From positions 1 through 64,000 of the forward strand of contig NZ_AMRM01000004.1 of assembly GCF_000300335.1 (NCBI RefSeq): 64,000 bases of DNA. Direction: 5' to 3'. This DNA comes from Nitratireductor pacificus pht-3B. Its GTDB lineage: Bacteria; Pseudomonadota; Alphaproteobacteria; Rhizobiales; Rhizobiaceae. Each line of letters starts with the position of its first letter. Positions within the stretch are counted from its first letter, which is position 1. The translations under genes and the position numbers were made by a program. The notes under the pieces were generated by a model, which saw only the letters and a program-made list of their open reading frames with translations, ran no database searches and was not told the origin of the DNA. Positions 1 through 8,479 of the stretch are shown here, piece after piece.

Positions 1-2069
1 CCCACCGCCGCCGTCGGCACGGGCCGGGCGGCGGGTTGCGTCGCGGCCACGCCGGCAGCCGGCCGGCCAGGCGTCCAGGAGCCGGGAAGCTGCCTGACCG
101 GGAGGCCCTTCTCGGCTTCTTCCATGAAGGCGCGCCAGGCGGGAACCGGCATCGAGCTGCCCGTCGCCTTGGTCGCCTTCGAGGCGTCGTTGCCGAACCA
201 GACGCCGGTCACAAGGTCGGCGGTGTAGCCGACGAACCAGGCGTCGCGTGACTGCTGGGTGGTGCCCGTTTTGCCGGCGGCAGGGCGACCGATATCGGCC
301 GCCTGGGCGCTGCCGTAGGCGATGGTCCCCTGCATCATCGCGTTCATCATGCCGATAACCTCCGCGCTCGCCACGCGCGTCGGGCGCGGCTTGCCGTGCT
401 CGTAGAGCACCTTGCCGGAAGTCGTGGTCACGCGGCTGACGAAATGCACCTCGGGCCGCAGCCCGCCGGTGGCGAAGGGCAGATAGGCGGCGGTCAGTTC
501 CAGCGGCGTCACCTCGGACGTGCCGAGCGCGATCGATGCGTTGGCATTGAGACTGGATTCGATGCCCATGCGCTGCGCCACCTCGACTACGGCCTTCGGC
601 CCGGTCTCCATGGCGAGCTGCGCCGCCACCGAGTTGAGCGAGCGGGCGAGCGCTTCCGACAGGGTGACGGGGCCGTAATACTTGCCCTTGTAGTTCTCCG
701 GCGTCCACTTCCCGATCTTGATCGGCGCGTCGTTGCGCACGCTGTCGGGGGTGCGGCCCTGCTCCAGCGCCGCCATGTAGACGAACGGCTTGAAGGCTGA
801 ACCGGGTTGCCGCCGCGCTTCCGAGGCACGATCGAACTGGCTGTTGGCGTAGTCGTATCCGCCGACCATGGCGCGCACCGCGCCGCTCGTGTCGATCGAC
901 ACCAGAACGCCCTGGCTGACGGCCAGCTTGCCGCCCTTCTCGTCGATCAGCTGGCGGATCGTCTTCTCGGCCTGCTTCTGCAGTTTGAGGCTGACGGTCG
1001 TCTCGACGACGATGTCGGCGCCGCCGTCGCCGATCAGCGTCGGCAGTTCTTCCATGATGCGGTCGGCCACATAATGCTCGGACCCGGTCCAGTAGGCGGC
1101 GGCGCGCGTGGCGGGCTGGCTCATCGCCGTGGTCATCTCGCTGTCGCCGATCATGCCCTGGTCGCGCATGGCGGCAAGCACCACCTGCGCCCGCGTTTCG
1201 GCGGCCTGCGGGTCGCGCGCCGGCGACAGGCGGGACGGCGCCTTCAGAAGGCCGGCGAGCAGCGCCGCTTCCGACAGCGTCACGTCGCGCGCCGACTTGT
1301 TGAAATAGCGCCGGGACGCCGCCTCCACGCCATAGGCGCCGGAACCGAAATAGACGCGGTTCAGATACATCTCGAGGATCTGGTCCTTCGAGTGCTTCTG
1401 CTCCAGCCACAGCGCCAGCAGCACCTCCTGCACCTTGCGCTCGATGGTGCGGTCGGGCTTCAGGAACAGGTTCTTGGCGAGCTGCTGGGTCAGCGTCGAG
1501 CCGCCCTGGGTCAGGCGCCCGGCCATGACGTTCTCGCTCATCGCGCGGGCGAGGCCGATCGGATCGACGCCGAAATGCGAGTAGAAGCGGCGGTCCTCGA
1601 TGGCGATGACCGCTTGCGGAATGTGCGGCGACATCTCGTGCAGGCCGACCGCCTCGCCGCCGGTCATGCCGCGATTGGCGATCAGGGCGCCGTCGGAGGA
1701 AACGATCCGGACGTTCGGCGGCCGGTCGGGAATTTGCCATGTGGTGGCTGCCGGCATCTTGGCGCCGTAATAGGCGACGATGCCCGCGCCGGCGATGCCG
1801 CCCCACAGCGCCAGCACCAGCATCCAGTAGACCGCGCCGCGCAGGAAGCCGAAAAAGCCGCGCCCGCCGCCACCTCCGCGGCGCCGGCCGCCGCCGCGTC
1901 CCGTCTTCCTCGCCGGGGTCCTTTTCGCCGTGGACTTGCGTGGCTTGCGCTGCTGGCGTGAAGGAACGACGCGATCGCTCTCGCCGAGCGACAGGTCCCC
2001 GCCGCCCCGGCGCGCCTGCGGCGCATCGAAAGTCGGTTCGATCCTGCGTCTTCGCGTATCCCGCGCCAT
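1..2069 (-). CDS. Class A penicillin-binding protein (PBP1A-like), 3' end outside window
   Basis: Bifunctional peptidoglycan glycosyltransferase/transpeptidase acting at the periplasmic face of the inner membrane. The start is the ATG at 2069, followed by a very basic, Arg/Gly-rich cytoplasmic tail of about 70 residues and one membrane segment near residues 75-100. The glycosyltransferase domain follows, with EDRRFYSHFG near residue 157 and TQGGSTLTQQLAKNL. The transpeptidase domain shows all three penicillin-binding motifs: SAFK (about residue 421), SLN, and KTGTT (about residue 598). The C-terminus is cut by the window edge but the catalytic core is complete. No evident partner gene lies beside it. 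The family is certain. Which of the several class A paralogues found in Hyphomicrobiales this is cannot be decided here. Confidence 0.93.
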   Translation of the reverse strand, partial: MARDTRRRRIEPTFDAPQARRGGGDLSLGESDRVVPSRQQRKPRKSTAKRTPARKTGRGGGRRRGGGGGRGFFGFLRGAVYWMLVLALWGGIAGAGIVAYYGAKMPAATTWQIPDRPPNVRIVSSDGALIANRGMTGGEAVGLHEMSPHIPQAVIAIEDRRFYSHFGVDPIGLARAMSENVMAGRLTQGGSTLTQQLAKNLFLKPDRTIERKVQEVLLALWLEQKHSKDQILEMYLNRVYFGSGAYGVEAASRRYFNKSARDVTLSEAALLAGLLKAPSRLSPARDPQAAETRAQVVLAAMRDQGMIGDSEMTTAMSQPATRAAAYWTGSEHYVADRIMEELPTLIGDGGADIVVETTVSLKLQKQAEKTIRQLIDEKGGKLAVSQGVLVSIDTSGAVRAMVGGYDYANSQFDRASEARRQPGSAFKPFVYMAALEQGRTPDSVRNDAPIKIGKWTPENYKGKYYGPVTLSEALARSLNSVAAQLAMETGPKAVVEVAQRMGIESSLNANASIALGTSEVTPLELTAAYLPFATGGLRPEVHFVSRVTTTSGKVLYEHGKPRPTRVASAEVIGMMNAMMQGTIAYGSAQAADIGRPAAGKTGTTQQSRDAWFVGYTADLVTGVWFGNDASKATKATGSSMPVPAWRAFMEEAEKGLPVRQLPGSWTPGRPAAGVAATQPAARPVPTAAV

Positions 2070-2202
2070 GCCTGTTCCTGCCCCGCCAACGCCGCGCTGG
2101 GCACGAAGCCCGGCGCACAACTCAAACAGCCCGCAATGCGGGTCAGCGGAGAGTAAAGGCCAGCGGTTTAAGGCGCAGTTAAGTCAAAATGAACGAAATG
2201 GC

Positions 2203-2820
2203 TCAGCTGTGGGCGAAAATGTCCTCTTCCTCCCAGCCCATCAGGTCGAGCCTGGCGCGGGTCGGCAGGAAACGGAAACAGGCCTCGGCCTGCGCCGTCC
2301 GGTTCTCCCGGGCGAGCCGCTGCATGAGCTTCTCGCGCAGGCCGTGCAGGTAGAGGACGTCCGAGGCGGCGTACTCCAGCTGTTCGAGCGACAGTTCCTC
2401 CGCCGCCCAGTCGGACGACTGCTGCACCTTCGACAGGGAGACGCCGAGCAGTTCGTTGCACAGGTCCTTCAGCCCGTGCCGGTCCGTATAGGTCCGGGTC
2501 AGACGCGAGGCGATCTTCGAGCAGAACACAGGTTCGGCCATCACGCCGAAGGCGTTGTAGAGAACGGCGATGTCGAAGCGCCCGAAATGGAACAGCTTCG
2601 TGATCGCCTTGTCGCCGAGCAGGGCCTCGATGTTCGGCGCGCTCTTCTGCCCCGCCTCGATCTGCACCACGTCGGCCGTGCCGTCACCGGGCGAAAGCTG
2701 CACCACGCAAAGCCGGTCGCGATGCGGCTTGAGGCCCAACGTTTCCGTATCGATGGCGACGGCCTCCACGCGGTAGCGGTCGAGGTTCGGCAGGTCGTTC
2801 CTGTGCAGGCGAATGGTCAT
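2203..2820 (-). CDS. RNase D-like 3'-5' exonuclease (short form)
   Basis: DEDDy-type 3'-5' exoribonuclease, expected to act in the cytoplasm on structured RNA 3' ends. The DEDD motifs are visible: IDTET at residues 23-27 (Exo I), LFHFGRFDIAVLY (Exo II) and YAASDVLYLHGL (Exo III, with the Tyr of the DEDDy class). At 205 residues it consists of the exonuclease domain only and lacks the HRDC repeats of E. coli RNase D. The short form is common in alphaproteobacteria. It lies 22 bases downstream of the M20 peptidase on the same strand, so the two may share a transcript. The family call is firm and the substrate is unknown. Confidence 0.85.
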   Translation of the reverse strand: MTIRLHRNDLPNLDRYRVEAVAIDTETLGLKPHRDRLCVVQLSPGDGTADVVQIEAGQKSAPNIEALLGDKAITKLFHFGRFDIAVLYNAFGVMAEPVFCSKIASRLTRTYTDRHGLKDLCNELLGVSLSKVQQSSDWAAEELSLEQLEYAASDVLYLHGLREKLMQRLARENRTAQAEACFRFLPTRARLDLMGWEEEDIFAHS

Positions 2821-2842
2821 GTCGGCTTCCCGGTTTTCTGGT

Positions 2843-4222
2843 TCACTTGCTCAGGACATCGAGGATGCGCGCCCAGGAGCGCTGGCCGCGGTGAAACGAG
2901 GTGAGGTCGTATTTTTCGTTGGGCGAATGAATGCGGTCGTCCGACAGGCCGAAGCCGACCAGCAGCGATTCCATGCCGAGCATGCGGCGGAAGTCGCCGA
3001 CGATCGGGATCGAGCCGCCCATGGCGACGGCGACAGCGGGCTTCGACCATTCCTCCGTCAGCACGCCCTGTGCCTTGACGACCAGCGGCATGTTGTAGTC
3101 GAGCTGGAAGGCCGGCCCGCCGCCGTGCTTGTGAAACTCGACCGAGCAGTCGGCCGGGATGCGCGCCTCGATGAAGGCTCGGAAGGCCGCGCGGATCTTG
3201 TCCGGGTCCTGCTTGTGCACCAGGCGGAACGAGACCTTCGCCGAAGCCTTTGCGGCGATCACGGTCTTGAAGCCCGCGCCGGTGTAACCGCCGGTGATGC
3301 CGTTGACCTCGGCGGTCGGACGCGCCCAGACGAGTTCGAGGACAGAGCGGTCCTGTTCGCCGAAGGGCTTTGCCAGGCCGATCGGGTTGAGGAAGCTTTC
3401 CGCCGTTTCGCCGAGGCCAGCCCAGCTCTTCAGGATGTTCTCAGGCGTTTCCTCGACCCCGTCATAGAAGCCCGGAATGCTGACGCGGCCGTTCTCGTCA
3501 TGGATGGCGGCAAGCGCCCGGGCGAGGATGGTGATCGGGTTTGCCGCGGCGCCGCCGAATTCGCCCGAATGCAGGTCGCGGTCGGCGGCATGGATGGTGA
3601 TCTCTTCACCAACGAGGCCGCGCAGGCCGACGCAGACCGCCGGCGTTTCGCGGTCCCACATGCCGGTGTCGCAGACGAGCGCGAAATCGGCCGTCAGCTC
3701 GGCGGCGTTCGCCTCGAGGAAGGGTTTCAGCGAGGGGGAGCCGGACTCCTCCTCGCCCTCGAACAGGATGCTGATGCGGCATGGCATCTTGCCGTGCACG
3801 GCCTTGTAGGCGCGGCAGGCCTCGACGAAGGTCATCAGCTGACCCTTGTCGTCGGCAGCGCCGCGTCCGATGATCGCCTTGCGGCCGGGCTCGATCTCCT
3901 TGACGGAAGGCGAGAACGGATCGTCGTTCCACAGGTCCAGCGGGTCCACCGGCTGCACGTCGTAATGGCCGTAGAACAGGACATGCGGGCCTTCGCCCTC
4001 GTGATGCGCCACCACCATCGGGTGCCCGGCCGTGTCTCGCACGCTTGCCTCGAAACCGATCGACTTCAGGTCTTCGACCAGCCATTCCGCCGCCTCGCGG
4101 CAATCGCTGGAGAAGGCCGGATCCGTCGAGATCGACTTGATGCGCAGCAGGCTGAACAGCCGCTCGAGGCTCTGGTCGATGGAGCGGTCGAGATGATCGA
4201 GAACCGGTGCGAGGTCGGACAT
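2843..4222 (-). CDS. M20 family metallodipeptidase
   Basis: Zinc-dependent cytoplasmic peptidase of the M20 family, CNDP-like dipeptidase branch, 459 residues. Metal-site signatures are present: LFYGHYDVQP (metal-binding His and Asp), GRGAADDKGQL (bridging Asp) and EGEEESGSPSL (general-base Glu pair). The usual lid/dimerisation insert lies between about residues 190 and 350. An AGGAG ribosome site precedes the ATG at 4222. The neighbours give no pathway clue beyond the same-strand RNase D gene. Substrate preference (dipeptide or beta-alanyl dipeptide) cannot be read from the sequence. Confidence 0.88.
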   Translation of the reverse strand: MSDLAPVLDHLDRSIDQSLERLFSLLRIKSISTDPAFSSDCREAAEWLVEDLKSIGFEASVRDTAGHPMVVAHHEGEGPHVLFYGHYDVQPVDPLDLWNDDPFSPSVKEIEPGRKAIIGRGAADDKGQLMTFVEACRAYKAVHGKMPCRISILFEGEEESGSPSLKPFLEANAAELTADFALVCDTGMWDRETPAVCVGLRGLVGEEITIHAADRDLHSGEFGGAAANPITILARALAAIHDENGRVSIPGFYDGVEETPENILKSWAGLGETAESFLNPIGLAKPFGEQDRSVLELVWARPTAEVNGITGGYTGAGFKTVIAAKASAKVSFRLVHKQDPDKIRAAFRAFIEARIPADCSVEFHKHGGGPAFQLDYNMPLVVKAQGVLTEEWSKPAVAVAMGGSIPIVGDFRRMLGMESLLVGFGLSDDRIHSPNEKYDLTSFHRGQRSWARILDVLSK

Positions 4223-4283
4223 GGAGAACTCCTGGCGGGAAACGGAGGGAGCGCGGATGCTGCCTCCTTATAACGGCAGGCAT

Positions 4284-4315
4284 CGCAAAAGAAAAAGGGC
4301 CGCGACCGGACCTTT
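4284..4315 (-). terminator. Probable rho-independent terminator after the BMP gene
   Basis: On the minus strand an imperfect hairpin (arms AAAGG.CCG / CGG.CCTTT with one internal mismatch) is followed by a T-rich run TTTCTTTT. It lies about 30 bases beyond the stop codon of the BMP-family protein gene and before the M20 gene. Confidence 0.6.
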
Positions 4316-4347
4316 CTCGATTTCTTCGGACGGTTGCGCCGCCGGCT

Positions 4348-5340
4348 TCAGTAGGGGCAGGCGTTGTCCGTGAGGAAGTTGTGCACCTCGATCTCGCCGG
4401 CGATGATCTTCGCTTTGGCGGCCTCGACGGCGGTCTTCATATCGTCGCTGACGAGGGAGGCGTTATGCTCGTCCATCGCGTAGCCGACGCCTTCTTCTGC
4501 AAGGCCGACATCCTGCACGCCATAGGTGAACTCGCCATTCTTGGCGTCCATGAAGGAATCGTAGACCGCCACGTCGACCTGCTTGACCATCGAGGTCAGC
4601 ACATGGCCCGGCTGCAGGCCGTTCTGGTTCGAATCGACGCCGATGCCGAGCTTGCCGGCATCCGCCGCCGCCTGCAGCACGCCGACGCCGGTGCCGCCTG
4701 CCGCGTGGTAGATCACGTCGGCGCCCTGGTCCATCTGCGTGCGGGTGATCTCGCCGCCCTTGGTCGGGTCGTTCCAGGCGGCCGGCGTGTCGCCGGTGTA
4801 GTTACGGATCACCTTCACGTCGGGATTGGCCGCCTTGGCGCCGCCCACATAGCCGCACTCGAACTTGCCGATGAGCGGCACCTGCATGCCGCCGACGAAG
4901 CCGACGGTGCCGGTCTTGGAGGCGAGCGCCGCCATCATGCCGACCAGATAGGAGCCTTCCTGCTCCTTGAAGGTGATCGAGCGCACGTTCGGCTGATCGA
5001 CCTTGTCGTCGATGATGGTGAAATTGACGTCCGGATAGTCGGGCGCCACCTTGTTGAGGAAGTCGACCCAGGTGAAGCCGGCCATGACGATCGGGTTGCG
5101 GCCGTCTTCGGCGAAGCGGCGCAGTGCCTGCTCGCGCTGCGCGTCGTTGGAAATCTCGAACTCGACATATTCGACGCCGGTTTCCGTCTTGAACCGCTCG
5201 GCGCCGTTATAGGCGGCCTCGTTGAACGATTTGTCGAACTTGCCGCCCAGATCGTAGATGAGGGCCGGCGCGAAATCCGCCGCGAAAGCACCTGCGGTCA
5301 TGGCGGTGGTGGCCAGGAGGCCAAGGACGATACGCTTCAT
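4348..5340 (-). CDS. BMP-family ABC transporter substrate-binding protein
   Basis: Periplasmic binding protein of the BMP/PnrA-like family (Med/BmpA), which in characterised members binds nucleosides or related ligands. A Sec signal peptide ends near AGAFA|ADF at about residue 20. The mature protein begins with LIYDLGGKFDKSFNEAAYNG, the family's N-terminal signature, and contains the FTWVDF and SITFKEQEGSYLVG segments. I prefer the ATG at 5340 over the GTG at 5349 because AGGGTG sits 8 bases upstream of it. No ATPase or permease genes adjoin it, so its transporter partners must be encoded elsewhere. Ligand unknown. Confidence 0.88.
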   Translation of the reverse strand: MKRIVLGLLATTAMTAGAFAADFAPALIYDLGGKFDKSFNEAAYNGAERFKTETGVEYVEFEISNDAQREQALRRFAEDGRNPIVMAGFTWVDFLNKVAPDYPDVNFTIIDDKVDQPNVRSITFKEQEGSYLVGMMAALASKTGTVGFVGGMQVPLIGKFECGYVGGAKAANPDVKVIRNYTGDTPAAWNDPTKGGEITRTQMDQGADVIYHAAGGTGVGVLQAAADAGKLGIGVDSNQNGLQPGHVLTSMVKQVDVAVYDSFMDAKNGEFTYGVQDVGLAEEGVGYAMDEHNASLVSDDMKTAVEAAKAKIIAGEIEVHNFLTDNACPY

Positions 5341-5559
5341 GTGATCCACACCCTGTCGGTTGCCGTGTTGCTTGCGATGCCGCGCCGGCCACGGAGATCA
5401 TTCCGCGCTGCCCTTGCGCTCAAACGAGCATCCAGGCCGCGTCAGCGGTCCGGAACGGCACGAGCGGGAGCGTTTTTCTCCCCCTTGCCGCCACCTTTGC
5501 ACAGCCAAGGCGAAACTTCACCTGGAATTTTGACCGTTCGGAAAAACCTGTCCGGACTC

Positions 5560-6228
5560 TCAGGAGCCCGCTGCCGGGGCGACCGCGCAGGCGACGCCCG
5601 TGCCCTGCAGGCCGCAATAACCGTTCGGATTCTTGGCCAGATATTGCTGGTGTTCCTCCTCGGCGAAGTAGAACGCCGGCGCCGTGTCGATCTCCGTGGT
5701 GATCGCGCCGCGCCCGGCATCCCGCAGCGCCGCCTGATAGGCATCGCGCGAGGCGCGCGCCTCGGCGAGCTGTGCCGCGGAGGTGGTGAAGATCGCCGAG
5801 CGGTAGGTGGTGCCGACATCGTTCCCCTGCCGCATGCCCTGGGTCGGGTCGTGGCTTTCCCAGAACAGCGCCAGCAGTTCGGCGAAGGAGATCCGCTGCG
5901 GGTCGTAGACCACGAGCACGACTTCCGCATGGCCGGTCAGGCCGGTCGTGGTCTCGCGATAGGTGGGATTGGGCGTGATGCCCCCGGCATAGCCTACGGC
6001 AGTGACCCAGACGCCGTCGCGCTGCCAGAACAGCCGCTCGGCGCCCCAGAAGCAGCCCATGCCGAATAGCGCGCTCTCGGTGCCTTCCGGATAGGGACCC
6101 TTCAGCGCATGGCCGGACACGAAATGCCGCGCGGCGGTGGCGATCGGGTCCGGGCGCCCGGGCAGGGCATCCTGCGCCGAGGGCATGGAGAGCTTCTTGT
6201 TGCCCATCAGGGTGCTGAGAATTGACAT
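5560..6228 (-). CDS. msrA: Peptide-methionine (S)-S-oxide reductase MsrA
   Basis: Reduces the S-epimer of methionine sulfoxide in oxidised proteins and free methionine, using thioredoxin. The catalytic motif [13 protein letters not shown] is present, with the reactive Cys followed by the conserved Phe-Trp, and VGYAGG and GHAEVV motifs follow. At 222 residues with an N-terminal extension before the catalytic motif, it resembles the long alphaproteobacterial/E. coli form. The start at 6228 is chosen because GGAACCGAGACC precedes it and the family similarity begins there. An in-frame upstream extension to 6309 runs into the neighbouring gene. It is codirectional with the small membrane protein upstream (38-base gap). 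Confidence 0.93.
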   Translation of the reverse strand: MSILSTLMGNKKLSMPSAQDALPGRPDPIATAARHFVSGHALKGPYPEGTESALFGMGCFWGAERLFWQRDGVWVTAVGYAGGITPNPTYRETTTGLTGHAEVVLVVYDPQRISFAELLALFWESHDPTQGMRQGNDVGTTYRSAIFTTSAAQLAEARASRDAYQAALRDAGRGAITTEIDTAPAFYFAEEEHQQYLAKNPNGYCGLQGTGVACAVAPAAGS

Positions 6229-6265
6229 GGTCTCGGTTCCTTTCTGGTTTCCTGCCGCGGGGCGG

Positions 6266-6580
6266 TCACGCCAGGGAGACTGTCCGTCGCCCCGGGCGCC
6301 CGATCGCATAGAACAGCAGCGAAAGGGCTGCGAAGACGAGCCAGCCGGGCAGCGTCAGGATGAAGATCGCGACCGGGTCCCACAGGACGGGGGACGTGTA
6401 GCGCTGGACCACGGCCTGCGACAGGTTGAGCGTGTCCGGCGAGACGGAATACCAGCTTTCGCCGAGCGGGGTGAAGGTCAGCGCCGAGGCCGCGATGGAG
6501 CGTGTCGCATCGATCACCGCCATGATGACGGCAACCGCCAGGGCAACCATGGCCAGCACCCGGAACAACCAGCGGAACAT
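6266..6580 (-). CDS. Small two-helix membrane protein, unknown function
   Basis: A 104-residue protein with a membrane segment at about residues 5-25 ([17 protein letters not shown]) and a second at about 72-95 ([20 protein letters not shown]). Between them lies a roughly 45-residue hydrophilic loop containing [14 protein letters not shown]. It ends in a short basic tail. The ATG at 6580 follows a clear GGAGG site. Longer reading upstream runs antisense through tRNA-Ser and is spurious. I recall similar small proteins in Hyphomicrobiales genomes but cannot assign a function. It is probably cotranscribed with msrA. Confidence 0.75.
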   Translation of the reverse strand: MFRWLFRVLAMVALAVAVIMAVIDATRSIAASALTFTPLGESWYSVSPDTLNLSQAVVQRYTSPVLWDPVAIFILTLPGWLVFAALSLLFYAIGRPGRRTVSLA

Positions 6581-6811
6581 CAATGCCTCCTGCAGGCGGC
6601 CGGCGGGCCGCGCTTCATTCTTCCGCAGAGATAGGCGGCGCGGCCGGCGATGGCAATCGCCCGCACGGAAAGTTGAGAACGGCGATCGCGGGAGATGCGT
6701 TGCGGATGACGGCGGCAAATTGCAAATCTGTGACACGGCGGACTTGGCATTCGCGATCAGATCGACTAGATCACCCTCGGCGCGCGACCGCGAGAGCGGA
6801 AGCGCGCTGCC

Positions 6812-6901
6812 GGAGAGGTGGCCGAGTGGTTGAAGGCGCACGCCTGGAACGCGTGTATACGGGAAACCGTATCGAGGGTTCGAATCCCTCTCTCTCCGCC
6901 A
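6812..6901 (+). tRNA. tRNA-Ser (anticodon GGA)
   Basis: Ninety-base class II tRNA. Acceptor strand GGAGAGG pairs with TCTCTCC (one G-T pair). The D-arm is GCCGAGTGGTTGAAGGC-like, and the anticodon stem CACGC/GCGTG encloses the loop CTGGAAC with anticodon GGA. A long variable arm (TATACGGGAAACCGTAT region) and the T-arm GAGGGTTCGAATCCCTC follow. The 3' CCA is encoded. A T-rich stretch follows the gene. Confidence 0.97.
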
Positions 6902-7257
6902 GCATCCATCTTTTTCATTCATTTTTTCAAATGCCTAGCCTTCGGTGGTTGCGCTGCATCTCCCGCTGACGGGAGGGCGGGATCCGTTTGTGGCCGTTGC
7001 ACTCGCGAATCTGCCGTTTTCCCATCAGTAGGGCTGCCCGAACGTTCCGATGTTCATTGCGATGTGCTGGCGCAGCGGCATCGCGCGTATAAACCGACGC
7101 TGAACTGAGGCGCTCCGCGTCGACTCCTTGTCGATCCTGGTGGACGGAGACGGCCGGAAGCTCCGGCAATTTGCCTATAGCAAGGACAGGTTGCAGGGTC
7201 TCGCCGGGTGGCTCGACAGGCATGATGTCGCCGTGAGCGCCAGGAACAGGCACGACC
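6902..7257 (+). other. Intergenic region after tRNA-Ser, no gene seen
   Basis: About 356 bases between tRNA-Ser and the CPBP-family gene. It begins with T-rich runs that could end the tRNA transcript. It also contains a small hairpin (TCCCG CTGA CGGGA, 6961-6974). Short open frames on both strands show no recognisable protein. The promoter of the CPBP gene must lie here, but I see no convincing -35/-10 pair. Confidence 0.6.
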
Positions 7258-8007
7258 ATGAATGCAGACAACACCAGGGCAGCCGATCAGGGCCTTGCAG
7301 GAATTCACATTCTGATCACGGGGGCCATCATGTTCGGTGAGTTCCTGTGGTTTTCGTCTTCGGCGTGGCTGTCGGTTGAGACGTATGCGGTGACCGCATA
7401 CAGCGACACGGACAATTTTCAGATGTTGCTGTTTCAGACCTCACGGCTGACGCTGGCGCTGCTTTACCTTTATTACGTTGCCGGATGGTCGATCAGGAGG
7501 CTTTCCTGGGGGATTACGGTTTACGCGACGCTTCTCGGCATCCCGATCTTCCTGGCGCTCGGTCTGGGCCAGGACCTGGTCGCGATCGTGCTGGATGGGC
7601 TGCAAGGAGCGCCGCCGAACCCGACCGAAGGGACCGCGCCATCCCCGGAAGACGTGCCTGTTGCAACGCAGTTGGTCGCGCCGGCGACGGCAGGTGGCTG
7701 GTTATTGACGATAGGCTATGCACTTCTGAACGGTGTTTACGAGGAGCTGTTTCTCGTCGGCATCGTGCTGGCCGTCCGTCAGGACTGGCGGGTTGCAGCC
7801 ATGGTCGCCAGCGTCCTGGTTCGCGCAGGATTTCATACCTATCAAGGACTGGATATCGCGTTCACGATGGCGCTCCTGGGAGCTGCGATGTTCGCCTTGT
7901 ACCGGCTGATCGGAAAGCTCTGGCCGCTGATGGTTGCACATGGCATCGCCGATATCGTGGGACTATCCGTCATTGGCCTGGTTTATGGCATCCTAGGAGA
8001 ATCCTGA
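7258..8007 (+). CDS. CPBP-family intramembrane protease-like protein
   Basis: Polytopic membrane protein of 249 residues with about six hydrophobic segments, assigned to the CPBP (ABI/Rce1-like) intramembrane endopeptidase family. The family motifs are the Glu pair in NGVYEELF (E162, E163), His in RAGFHTYQG (H193) and His in MVAHGIAD (H228). The Arg normally four residues after the Glu pair is replaced by Val. In known relatives the Glu and His residues form the active site. It stands alone on the plus strand, convergent with gdx, and its codon use looks less GC-biased than its neighbours, hinting at transfer. Proteolytic activity is plausible but not shown. Confidence 0.72.
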   Translation: MNADNTRAADQGLAGIHILITGAIMFGEFLWFSSSAWLSVETYAVTAYSDTDNFQMLLFQTSRLTLALLYLYYVAGWSIRRLSWGITVYATLLGIPIFLALGLGQDLVAIVLDGLQGAPPNPTEGTAPSPEDVPVATQLVAPATAGGWLLTIGYALLNGVYEELFLVGIVLAVRQDWRVAAMVASVLVRAGFHTYQGLDIAFTMALLGAAMFALYRLIGKLWPLMVAHGIADIVGLSVIGLVYGILGES

Positions 8008-8054
8008 TGGGGGATATCCCGAGTTGCTCTACTGACTCGGCCGTGATGCGGCCC

Positions 8055-8378
8055 TTATGCTGCTGTGCTCGACAGCTTCATGAGGACGATCCCGGCCACG
8101 ATCAGCGCGCCGGCCAGGAGCCGCATCGGATTGGCGGCCTCCCCCAGCACGATCACGCCAACGGCAAACGCCCCCACGGCACCGATCCCGGTCCAGATCG
8201 TATAGGCGGTGCCCAGCGGCAGTGTCTTCATCGATATGGACAGAAGCGCAAAGCTCGCGATCATCGTCACGATCGTGATGGCGCTCGGCACCAGCAGCGT
8301 GAAACCCGCTGATTTCTTCATGAAGAATGCCCACACGATTTCGAGCAGGCCAGCGAGAACAAGATACATCCAGGCCAT
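8055..8378 (-). CDS. gdx: Guanidinium exporter Gdx (SMR family, SugE subtype)
   Basis: Small multidrug resistance-family protein of 107 residues with four membrane helices, working as a dual-topology dimer in the inner membrane. Gdx proteins exchange guanidinium for protons. The subtype signature is clear: LEIVWAFFMKKS with the essential Glu at position 13, and LPLGTAYTIWTGIGAVGA, which differs from EmrE-type transporters and matches Gdx/SugE. The ATG at 8378 is preceded by GGAGGG. The leader carries a guanidine-II riboswitch (8383-8447), which independently supports guanidinium as the substrate. It lies about 100 bases downstream of a stand-alone atpB. Confidence 0.93.
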   Translation of the reverse strand: MAWMYLVLAGLLEIVWAFFMKKSAGFTLLVPSAITIVTMIASFALLSISMKTLPLGTAYTIWTGIGAVGAFAVGVIVLGEAANPMRLLAGALIVAGIVLMKLSSTAA

Positions 8379-8382
8379 GGCA

Positions 8383-8447
8383 CGGCCCTCCTTTCAAGAG
8401 CCGGGCCGTCCCGGTCGGTGTGTTCTGGATGAGAGAGGTCGTCCTCG
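8383..8447 (-). promoter_or_regulatory. Guanidine-II (mini-ykkC) riboswitch controlling gdx
   Basis: On the minus strand the gdx leader holds two short hairpins with the class-defining ACGR tetraloops: GAGG-ACGA-CCTC (8435-8446) and CCGGG-ACGG-CCCGG (8401-8414), joined by a 20-base linker. The Shine-Dalgarno GGAGGG (8386-8391) follows directly. The segment GGGCCG overlapping the ribosome site can pair with CGGCCC of the second hairpin. Guanidine binding, which locks the hairpins as a dimer, would therefore free the ribosome site: a translational ON switch. Confidence 0.88.
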
Positions 8448-8479
8448 TCTCGGATAGATAGGTGCGCCCGGCGCCGTCA

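Noticed and set aside
2813..4273. Plus-strand open frame of about 490 codons opposite the M20 peptidase
   Set aside because: Antisense shadow; the minus-strand frame has intact metal-binding motifs.
6581..6922. N-terminal extension of the small membrane protein containing [10 protein letters not shown]
   Set aside because: It is the antisense translation of tRNA-Ser, a well-known false ORF pattern. The real start at 6580 has a GGAGG site.
6812..7257. Prophage or island integration at tRNA-Ser
   Set aside because: No integrase gene and no second copy of the tRNA 3' end were found in the window.
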